DNA of 5,232 nt from an uncultured beta proteobacterium (GTDB lineage: Bacteria > Pseudomonadota > Gammaproteobacteria > Burkholderiales > Rhodocyclaceae): positions 1 through 5,232 of the forward strand of contig CAIZHL010000015.1 in NCBI GenBank assembly GCA_903932755.1, given 5' to 3'. Shown here piece after piece: positions 1 to 5,232 of the stretch. A program made the position numbers and the translations under genes. A model generated the notes under the pieces. The model was not told the DNA's origin, did not search any database, and saw only the letters and a program-made list of their open reading frames with translations. Each line of letters begins with the position of its first letter. Positions within the stretch are counted from its first letter, which is position 1.

Positions 1-653
1 CGCAGGCGCTGCTGGATGTTTTCCAGCGAATGTGTGATCTGGCCACGCTCGAGGATGGAGAAAATCGAACGTCCGAGACCGATCAGGGCGCCGCCGCTCA
101 TTGAGGTCGGGCCCTGCGCCAGGGCCTTGAATTGCAGGCGGGCGCGACTGTTATAGAGCAGGATGCGGCCATCGAGGTTGCACACCACGACGCCCAACGC
201 GAGTTCCGACATCAGGGCGGCAAGCCTGTTTTTTTCCTCTTCCACCGTAGCCTTGGCCTGGCGGATCTGCTCTTCGACATCGTTGAGCAATTCGTTGCGC
301 TGCTGGGCCAGGTCATTCGCCGCGCGCGCCAGTTCGCGCACTTCCGGCGGGCCTTCCGGCGCAACGCGAAAATTGCGATTGGCGCCCAGCATCAGTCGCA
401 GCGTTTCCGCCATGCGCATCAGGCCATGGACATACTGCTGGAACAGGCTGCGCAACAGGATCACGCCGCCGATGAAGCCCATCAGGGTCATCAATCCTCC
501 GAGCGGCAGGCGCGGCAGCAGGAACTGGGCAAAGGCGGCGCGCTCGGCATCCTTGGCATCGGCAAACAGCAGCAGTGCCGTCAGCGCAAACGGCCCCGTC
601 ATCAGCAGGCCCAGCACGCCGGCCGCGAGGATGAACCTGACCTTCGCTTTCAT
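1..653 (-). CDS. Membrane-anchored HAMP/PAS-like signalling protein, N-terminal part; possibly a PAS-exonuclease (DnaQ-like)
   Basis: I translated this frame directly from the minus strand: it opens with ATG at 653-651 (MKAKVRFILAAG) and stays open for 217 codons to the window edge. Helix 1 lies at about 6-31 and helix 2 at about 48-69, separated by only a short periplasmic segment. A HAMP-like linker (about 70-121, with PEGPPEVRELARAANDL) leads into a charged coiled coil (115-145). A PAS-like start follows (about 143-175: LAALMSELALGVVVCNLDG, then ILLYNSRARLQF). The layout up to here fits a sensor kinase. However, the PAS stretch together with ALIGLGRSIFSILERG (189-204) recalls proteobacterial membrane proteins annotated as DNA polymerase III epsilon-like 3'-5' exonucleases, such as Pseudomonas PA3232 near acetate genes. 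That assignment is from memory; the catalytic part is outside the window. Its ATG overlaps the receiver TGA (ATGA), so it belongs to the same operon and is probably translationally coupled. Confidence 0.85.
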   Translation of the reverse strand, partial: MKAKVRFILAAGVLGLLMTGPFALTALLLFADAKDAERAAFAQFLLPRLPLGGLMTLMGFIGGVILLRSLFQQYVHGLMRMAETLRLMLGANRNFRVAPEGPPEVRELARAANDLAQQRNELLNDVEEQIRQAKATVEEEKNRLAALMSELALGVVVCNLDGRILLYNSRARLQFKALAQGPTSMSGGALIGLGRSIFSILERGQITHSLENIQQRL

Positions 654-1015
654 GCCAGCAGGGACTTGATCTGGGCGATGAGGTCCTTGGTCGAAAACGG
701 CTTGGTGATGTAGGTATTGGCGCCCAGCGCGAGACCCTTGGTGACCTCAGTTTCGCGGCCCTTCGCGGTCAGCATGATGATTTTCACGCCGGCTTGCGCC
801 GGGTCGGCGCGCAGCGACTCGCACACCTCGAAGCCGGACTTCTTCGGCATCATCACGTCGAGCAGGATCAGGTCGGGGCGAAATTCGGCGGCCAGCTTCA
901 GCGCGGCTTCGCCATCGGTCGCCACCGCGATCTCGAAGCCTTCCTTCTTCATCAGGTACTCTAGCGAAATGACGATGTTCGGCTCGTCATCGACGATCAG
1001 AATGCGATGGCTCAC
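650..1015 (-). CDS. Stand-alone CheY-like receiver protein (response regulator without output domain)
   Basis: The 121-residue product is one complete receiver domain and nothing else. It shows the acidic pair Asp9-Asp10 with Glu11 (ILIVDDEPN), the phospho-acceptor Asp53 in LILLDVMMP, the switch Thr83 in MLTAKG, and the invariant Lys105 in TKPF. All phosphorylation residues are present, so it should take phosphate from His690 of the kinase encoded 14 nt upstream. The start is GTG with a good Shine-Dalgarno. There is no helix-turn-helix, GGDEF or other output, unlike CbrB (NtrC-type) or CrbR (LuxR-type). It could act by protein-protein contact, as a phosphate shuttle to a regulator elsewhere, or on the PAS protein encoded next, whose ATG overlaps its TGA. 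It ends at the usual boundary of the receiver fold, so truncation looks unlikely. Confidence 0.93.
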   Translation of the reverse strand: MSHRILIVDDEPNIVISLEYLMKKEGFEIAVATDGEAALKLAAEFRPDLILLDVMMPKKSGFEVCESLRADPAQAGVKIIMLTAKGRETEVTKGLALGANTYITKPFSTKDLIAQIKSLLA

Positions 1016-1020
1016 GCTTT

Positions 1021-1027
1021 TCCTCCC
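1021..1027 (-). promoter_or_regulatory. Ribosome binding site supporting a GTG start for the receiver gene
   Basis: The minus strand reads GGGAGGA, five nucleotides (AAAGC) and then GTG at 1015-1013. The site lies wholly in the 14-nt gap between the kinase stop codon and the receiver gene. It gives the receiver its own efficient initiation and supports GTG as the start codon. Confidence 0.8.
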
Positions 1028-1029
1028 TG

Positions 1030-3825
1030 CTAATTGTCGTTATGTTTCGGCCCTTGGCCGGCGGCCGCGTCTTCATGCGCAGTCTGGCTATTATCGCCTG
1101 CCTGACGCGGCAGGGTAAACACGAACGTCGCGCCGGATCCAGGGGTGCTTTCCACCCACAGGCGGCCGTTGAAATACTCGACGATCTGCCGGCTGATCGG
1201 CAACCCGAGGCCGGTCCCCTGCGGCTTGTCGGTAAGCACATCGGTGGTTCCGGATCCCTGGCGGAACTTGTCGAATATGACCTCGTGATCAGCGGCATGG
1301 ATGCCCGGGCCATTGTCGGTGACGCTGACACGCACTTCGTCCGTCGTACCGCCGGCGCCGACTTTCACGCATCCGCTGTCCTCCGGCACGAACTTCAGGG
1401 CGTTCGACAGCAGGTTCACCATCACCTGCATCAGGCGGTCGCGGTCGGCCATTACGCTGAGGCCGGCAGCGCATTGATCGAGATCCAGCATCACGCGCTT
1501 TTCGGCGAAGAGGACAGTCAGCGAATCCGCCGCCTCGCGGATCACTTCGCCGACATCGACGGCGGCGACAGTCCATTCGGCACGCCCGGATTCGAGCTTG
1601 GCCAGATCGAGGATCTGGTTGATCAGGCGCGACAGCCGCACCGTCTCGCTGACGATGATGGCGAGGAAGCGTGTGCGCTGAGCCAGGTCGATCTTCGGAT
1701 CTTCGTGGAGCATCTCGGAGAAGGCGCGGATCGAGGTCAGCGGAGTGCGTAACTCGTGGGTCACGGTGGAAATGAAATCGTCCTTCATGCGATCCAGCTC
1801 GCGCAGCCTCGCATTGGCTTCGCGCAGCTCCCCCGTGGCAATTCTCAGTTCCAGTGATTTCTGTTCCAGCTCGCGCGTATAGGCGCGCACCTGGGATGCT
1901 TCGTCGAGAATGTTCATGACCTCGTCGATGCCCAACGGTTCCTCCGTCACCACCGAGGCGACCATCGCCCGCGAAGACGCCGAACCGATCGCCCCGGCCA
2001 AGAGGGTTTCAGCGAAGTTCACCAGGCGCGTATCGGAAGGAAGTTCCTCCATCGAATGCAGGCCGCGTTCCCGCGCATGACGGAAAAATGCATCTTCCGC
2101 GCGTTCGCGGCCAAGGAAGCGGCTGGCCAGCGGCAACAGGTCGGCGACGCCGGCGCTGCCGCGCCAGGCGGACATTCCGGCTGCCTCGGCGCCGCCGACG
2201 AACAAGGTCGCCTGGCGCGCCTCGCGCACATTCGGCGTGCGCTGCAAGGAGACGCCGATATAGGCGCCGAGGTTCGCCAGCAGGCTCCACACCAGGCAGT
2301 GCGTGATTTCGTCGAGGCCCGTCAGGCCGAACAAGTGCTGCGGACGCAACAGTTCGATGCCGAACAGCCCGTGGGCAATGAATCCGTCCGGCAACCAGCC
2401 CGACTTGGCAAAGGAAGGCAGCAACAGGGTATAGGCCCACAACACGAACCCCACGGCAAGGCCGGCCAGCGCACCATCGCGCGTGCCGCCCTTCCAGAAC
2501 AGGCCACCGATCACCACCGGCGCGAACTGCGCCACGGCGGCAAAGGAAATCAGGCCGATCGAAACCAGCGCATAGGCTTCGCCGGCCACGCGGAAATAGA
2601 GATAGCCGAGGCCGAGGATGACGGCGATGGCCCAGCGCCGGATTTCCAGCAGCAGGCCGGAGAGATCCTCGCGCGCTGCGAGCCCCAGGATGGGCAAACG
2701 CAGCAGGGCCGGCATCACCAGATCGTTGCAGACCATGGTCGACAAGGCGATGGTCTCGACGATCACCATGCCGGTGGCCGCCGACAGGCCGCCGATATAT
2801 ACGAACAGCGCCAGCGCCTCGTGCTGGTGGGCCATCGGCAGGGTCAGCACGAAAGTATCGGCATCGACCCCGGCACCCTGAAAGTGCAGCATGCCGGCCA
2901 GCGCCACCGGCAGCACGAAAAGATTGATCAGGAACAGGTAGAGCGGAAACATCCAGACGGCGCGACTCAGATGCTTGGCATCGACGTTTTCCACCACGGC
3001 GATCTGGAACTGCCGCGGCAGCAGCAGCGAGGCGAACAGCGAAAGGAAGATCAGGGTTCCCCAGGTACCGTAGGCCGCAGGGGAGTCGGCGGTGGCGAGA
3101 CGGCGGGCAACCTCGGGTACTGCCGCTGCCTGCGCGAAAATGTCGCCGACACCTTCATGGATGCCCCAGACAACGAAAATTCCCACCGCCAGAAATGCGG
3201 CAAGCTTGACAATCGATTCGACCGCGATCGCGGCGACCATGCCTTCATGGCGCTCGGTGGCATCGAGATGGCGCGTGCCGAAGAGGATGGTGAAAGCCGC
3301 CAGGATCATCGCCACGTAAAGCGCGCTGTCCTGGAACAGCGGCACGGCGCCGGCCGTGGCAGGCATGATGATTTCCGGGTAGCTGGACAGGATGGCAAAG
3401 CTGTTGGATACCGCCTTCAACTGCAGCGCAATGTAGGGAATCACACCGACTACCGCGATCACCGTCACCAGTCCGCCCAAAAGTTGACTCTTGCCGTAAC
3501 GCGAGGCGACGAAGTCGGCGATCGAGGTGATGCGATTGGCCTTGGCGACGCGGATCATCTTGTGCAGGATGAATCCGGCCAGCGCGAACAGCAGGGTCGG
3601 GCCCAGATAGATCGGCAGGAAACCGATGCCGCTGGCGGCCGCACGGCCGACGCTGCCGTAAAAGGTCCAGGTGGTGCAATACACGCCGAGCGAGAGCGCA
3701 TACACCACCGGATTGGAGATCAGCGAACGTCCGGTATCGGCGCGATGATCGGCATACCAGGCGATGGCGAACAGGAAGCCCAGATACAGGAACGATGCGA
3801 GGACGATTACCCAGCCTTGCAGCAT
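1030..3825 (-). CDS. Sodium:solute symporter-histidine kinase fusion (CbrA/CrbS class sensor)
   Basis: This 931-residue inner-membrane sensor kinase begins with a multi-helix SSS transporter module (about 1-525, some 13 helices). It shows SSS features such as TTWTFYGSVG (51-60), SIADFVASRYG (101-111) and GTRHLDATERHEG (183-195). A cytoplasmic segment at about 560-640 (LASRFLGRERAEDAF, FAETLLAGAIGSASSRAMVAS) resembles the STAC domain that links transporters to two-component modules. A coiled coil (645-680) and HisKA follow, with phospho-acceptor His690 in THELRTPL. The ATPase domain has an N box (NLLSNALKF, Asn808), G1 (DNGPGI, 837-842), F box (FDKFRQ, 851-856) and G2 (GTGLGL, 870-875). All key residues are intact, so it should be an active kinase. 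It lacks the PAS domain that CbrA carries. Its ligand is unknown; the adjacent acs suggests acetate or a related carboxylate (CrbS-like). No strong Shine-Dalgarno precedes the ATG, so initiation is probably coupled. Confidence 0.93.
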   Translation of the reverse strand: MLQGWVIVLASFLYLGFLFAIAWYADHRADTGRSLISNPVVYALSLGVYCTTWTFYGSVGRAAASGIGFLPIYLGPTLLFALAGFILHKMIRVAKANRITSIADFVASRYGKSQLLGGLVTVIAVVGVIPYIALQLKAVSNSFAILSSYPEIIMPATAGAVPLFQDSALYVAMILAAFTILFGTRHLDATERHEGMVAAIAVESIVKLAAFLAVGIFVVWGIHEGVGDIFAQAAAVPEVARRLATADSPAAYGTWGTLIFLSLFASLLLPRQFQIAVVENVDAKHLSRAVWMFPLYLFLINLFVLPVALAGMLHFQGAGVDADTFVLTLPMAHQHEALALFVYIGGLSAATGMVIVETIALSTMVCNDLVMPALLRLPILGLAAREDLSGLLLEIRRWAIAVILGLGYLYFRVAGEAYALVSIGLISFAAVAQFAPVVIGGLFWKGGTRDGALAGLAVGFVLWAYTLLLPSFAKSGWLPDGFIAHGLFGIELLRPQHLFGLTGLDEITHCLVWSLLANLGAYIGVSLQRTPNVREARQATLFVGGAEAAGMSAWRGSAGVADLLPLASRFLGRERAEDAFFRHARERGLHSMEELPSDTRLVNFAETLLAGAIGSASSRAMVASVVTEEPLGIDEVMNILDEASQVRAYTRELEQKSLELRIATGELREANARLRELDRMKDDFISTVTHELRTPLTSIRAFSEMLHEDPKIDLAQRTRFLAIIVSETVRLSRLINQILDLAKLESGRAEWTVAAVDVGEVIREAADSLTVLFAEKRVMLDLDQCAAGLSVMADRDRLMQVMVNLLSNALKFVPEDSGCVKVGAGGTTDEVRVSVTDNGPGIHAADHEVIFDKFRQGSGTTDVLTDKPQGTGLGLPISRQIVEYFNGRLWVESTPGSGATFVFTLPRQAGDNSQTAHEDAAAGQGPKHNDN

Positions 3826-3826
3826 C

Positions 3827-4027
3827 TCAGTCTTTCTTGCCTTCGACGACCTGGGCCATCAGGACAATCAGCGCCAGCCATGAACCCATCAACCATGCAT
3901 ACAGCGGCGGCAAACCAAAAAAATCCCCGCCACGATTGAACACCGACAGCAGCGGATAGTTGAAAAAGAAGCAGCCGACCAGGAACAGAAAGGCCAGGCG
4001 TTGCGCGACGAGTCGGGTTCGAATCAT
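3827..4027 (-). CDS. Small two-helix membrane protein encoded just before the symporter-kinase
   Basis: The 66-residue product has a basic N-terminus (MIRTRLVAQR) and a hydrophobic helix at about 11-30. A conserved-looking loop with NYPLLSVFNR (23-32) follows, then a second helix at about 41-61 and a charged tail EGKKD. It has no signal peptide or enzyme motif. Its TGA is one nucleotide before the ATG of the symporter-kinase gene, implying translational coupling. Short two-helix proteins of this kind often precede solute:sodium symporters or symporter-kinases (compare CbrX before CbrA, DUF485 YjcH before ActP, DUF3311 before MctP). I infer an accessory subunit or stabiliser of the sensor, on context and topology only. 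The ATG at 4027 is chosen for its strong Shine-Dalgarno; longer in-frame starts would overlap the terminator and acs. Confidence 0.85.
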   Translation of the reverse strand: MIRTRLVAQRLAFLFLVGCFFFNYPLLSVFNRGGDFFGLPPLYAWLMGSWLALIVLMAQVVEGKKD

Positions 4028-4031
4028 GTCA

Positions 4032-4039
4032 TCACCTCC
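4032..4039 (-). promoter_or_regulatory. Strong ribosome binding site for the small membrane protein
   Basis: The minus strand reads GGAGGTGA followed by TGAC and ATG, with GGAGG placed 7 nt before the start codon at 4027. This near-perfect Shine-Dalgarno decides the start of the 66-residue protein against longer in-frame starts that run back into acs. I found no convincing sigma-70 or sigma-54 promoter upstream of it by eye. Confidence 0.85.
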
Positions 4040-4115
4040 ATCGGAAACCATTCCCTCCTCGGCATGGTACCCCGCCTCGCTCGGCCTGCGGGCGGGAGTT
4101 TTCCAACTCGGTGCG

Positions 4116-4234
4116 CCGCAAGGGGATACCATTCTCGCCTGCCGCGCGGACATGGCCCGCAAGGGGCTGGCCCCGGCTCGCGCCGGAGACATACCCCACG
4201 CCGGGATAACGTCCCCGCCTCGGGCGGGGACATA
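4116..4234. repeat. Three degenerate tandem ~40-bp units in the acs/sensor-operon intergenic region
   Basis: Units begin at 4116, 4157 and 4196 (lengths 41, 39 and 39). Units 1 and 2 share the identical opening CCGCAAGGGG; unit 3 opens CCACGCCGGG. Each unit has a GC-rich self-complementary core and closes on a GACAT motif (GGACATGG, AGACATACC, GGACATA). By hand, an ungapped comparison of units 1 and 3 gives 26 of 39 matches; unit 2 needs small gaps. The last bases of unit 3 merge with the T-tract of the acs terminator. The units may be a decayed extragenic palindromic (REP-like) element. Their age and wider distribution cannot be judged from this window. Confidence 0.5.
4211..4231. repeat. 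Perfect 9-bp inverted repeat (GC hairpin) in the third unit
   Basis: The arms GTCCCCGCC (4211-4219) and GGCGGGGAC (4223-4231) are exact reverse complements around a 3-nt TCG loop. On the minus strand the hairpin follows the acs terminator immediately, so it could back up termination or protect a 3' end. It has no T-tract of its own on the minus-strand exit side. A weaker hairpin lies in unit 2 (CCGGC 4173-4177 with GCCGG 4182-4186), and an 8-bp palindrome CCGCGCGG (4142-4149) lies in unit 1. Confidence 0.7.
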
Positions 4235-4265
4235 AAAAAAGCGCCCATCTTGCGAGGGGCGCTTT
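4233..4265 (-). terminator. Rho-independent terminator of acs
   Basis: Read on the minus strand, the arms AAAGCGCCC (4257-4265) and GGGCGCTTT (4238-4246) form a perfect 9-bp stem with a 10-nt loop. The stem runs into a tract of seven T (4234-4240), three of them in the stem. It starts 19 nt after the acs stop codon. The T-tract is on the minus-strand exit side only, so the terminator serves acs and not plus-strand transcription. Confidence 0.93.
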
Positions 4266-4284
4266 CTTCCAGCACGCTTTAGCC

Positions 4285-5232
4285 TTAAGCGTTCTGCTTG
4301 AGTTGATCCAGGATCCCCGGGTTCTCCAGCGTGGAAACGTCCTGGGTGATCTCCTCGTTCTTGGCCAGGCTGCGCAGAAGGCGACGCATGATCTTGCCGG
4401 AACGCGTCTTGGGCAGATTCTCGCCGAAGCGGATGTCTTTCGGCTTGGCGATCGGGCCGATTTCCTTGGCGACCCAATTGCGCAGGTCGTTGGCAATCTT
4501 CTTGGCATCTTCCGCCGTCGGACGTGCCTGCTTCAGCACCACGAAGGCACAGATCGCTTCACCGGTCAGGTCATCCGGACGACCGACCACGGCGGCTTCC
4601 GCCACCAGCGGGTTGGATACCAGCGCCGATTCGATTTCCATGGTGCCCATGCGGTGGCCGGAAACGTTCAGCACGTCGTCGATGCGGCCCATGATGGTGA
4701 AGTAGCCGGTCTTGGCATCGCGCATCGCGCCGTCGCCGGCCAGATACAGGTTGCCGCCGAAATCCACCGGGAAGTAGGACTTTTTGTAGCGCTCGGGGTC
4801 ACCGTAAATCGTGCGGATCATGGCCGGCCAGGGCTTCTTGACCACCAGGAAGCCACCCTTGCCCCACTCGACGTCGTTGCCGGTCTCGTCGACGATCGCG
4901 GCTGCGATGCCCGGGAAGGGCAGCGTGCAGGAACCGGGGACGAGCGGCGTAACGCCGGGCAGCGGGGTGATCATGTGGCCGCCGGTCTCGGTCTGCCAGA
5001 AGGTATCCACGATCGGGCAGCGCGCGCCGCCGACGTTGTTGTAGTACCACATCCAGGCTTCCGGATTGATCGGCTCGCCGACCGAGCCGAGGATGCGCAG
5101 GCTGGTCAGGTCGTAGTTCTTCGGATGCGTCGTCGGGGTGTTTTCGCCGGATTTGATCAGCGAGCGGATCGCCGTCGGCGCGGTGTAGAACACCGAGACC
5201 TTGTGCGTCTGGATGGTCTTCCAGAAACGGCC
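4285..5232 (-). CDS. acs: Acetyl-CoA synthetase (AMP-forming), C-terminal half; 5' end outside window
   Basis: Acs activates acetate with ATP to acetyl-AMP and then forms acetyl-CoA in the cytoplasm, which allows growth on or scavenging of acetate. About 315 C-terminal residues are visible, roughly half of the usual ~650; the frame runs open through the window edge, so the true start lies beyond 5232. Family hallmarks seen in order: [35 protein letters not shown] (acetate/adenylate pocket, with the conserved second aromatic as Trp), the [10 protein letters not shown] hinge region, [20 protein letters not shown], and the C-terminal [11 protein letters not shown]. The Lys of SGK (codon 4393-4395) is the catalytic lysine that Pat-type acetyltransferases acetylate in enteric Acs. 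The first aromatic of VDTFWQ is Phe where E. coli has Trp. The gene ends in TAA just before an intrinsic terminator, so it is probably transcribed separately from the downstream sensor operon. Identification is very secure. Confidence 0.97.
   Translation of the reverse strand, partial: GRFWKTIQTHKVSVFYTAPTAIRSLIKSGENTPTTHPKNYDLTSLRILGSVGEPINPEAWMWYYNNVGGARCPIVDTFWQTETGGHMITPLPGVTPLVPGSCTLPFPGIAAAIVDETGNDVEWGKGGFLVVKKPWPAMIRTIYGDPERYKKSYFPVDFGGNLYLAGDGAMRDAKTGYFTIMGRIDDVLNVSGHRMGTMEIESALVSNPLVAEAAVVGRPDDLTGEAICAFVVLKQARPTAEDAKKIANDLRNWVAKEIGPIAKPKDIRFGENLPKTRSGKIMRRLLRSLAKNEEITQDVSTLENPGILDQLKQNA

Noticed and set aside
132..713. 193-codon open frame on the plus strand opposite the PAS-like gene
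   Set aside because: The product is a low-complexity Gln/His/Arg-rich string, while the opposite strand gives a coherent membrane/HAMP/PAS protein coupled to the receiver gene.
2056..3939. 627-codon open frame on the plus strand opposite the symporter-kinase gene
   Set aside because: It is antisense to a well-supported coding region, its product is a polar Gln/Arg/Asp/Gly-rich string without any domain, and long antisense frames are common opposite GC-rich genes.
4096..4109. Short inverted repeat GAGTT-TTCC-AACTC as an operator or attenuator
   Set aside because: A 5-bp stem is too short to separate from chance; it has no T-tract and no recognised regulator site.
4117..4133. Possible sigma-54 promoter on the minus strand (TGG...TTGC within TGGTATCCCCTTGC)
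   Set aside because: The GG-to-GC spacing is 9 nt rather than the required 10, and the first element lacks the usual CAC.
3827..4477. Longer in-frame version of the small membrane protein (216 codons) starting within acs
   Set aside because: The extra N-terminal part is an out-of-frame reading of acs and of the terminator/repeat region; the strong Shine-Dalgarno supports the start at 4027.

Overview
The window comes from a GC-rich bacterial chromosome, most likely a betaproteobacterium of the Rhodocyclales type (Azoarcus/Thauera/Dechloromonas relatives). This placement is inferred from base composition, the Acs sequence and the gene set, not from a marker gene. All recognisable genes lie on the minus strand, so the biological order runs from high to low coordinates.

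Layout in transcription order: (1) 5232-4285, the C-terminal half of acetyl-CoA synthetase (acs), ending in a clear intrinsic terminator at 4233-4265. (2) 4028-4232, an intergenic stretch with three degenerate ~40-bp repeat units and several GC-rich hairpins, then a strong ribosome binding site. (3) 4027-3827, a 66-residue two-helix membrane protein. (4) 3825-1030, a 931-residue fusion of a sodium:solute symporter and a histidine kinase (CbrA/CrbS class). (5) 1015-650, a 121-residue stand-alone receiver protein. (6) 653-1, the N-terminal 217 residues of a membrane protein with two helices, a HAMP-like linker and a PAS-like domain, cut off by the window edge.

Genes 3-6 look like one operon: the gaps are 1 nt, 14 nt and a 4-nt ATGA overlap. 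The likely logic is a transporter-like membrane sensor that autophosphorylates and passes phosphate to the small receiver. The last gene is either a second sensor or a membrane-anchored PAS-exonuclease. Because acs lies directly upstream and known CrbS-type kinases control acs, a role in acetate or carboxylate sensing is the leading hypothesis.

The main open question is the output. The receiver has no DNA-binding domain, unlike the CbrB (NtrC-type) and CrbR (LuxR-type) partners of characterised symporter-kinases. There is no sign of phage, transposon, CRISPR, tRNA or rRNA in the window.
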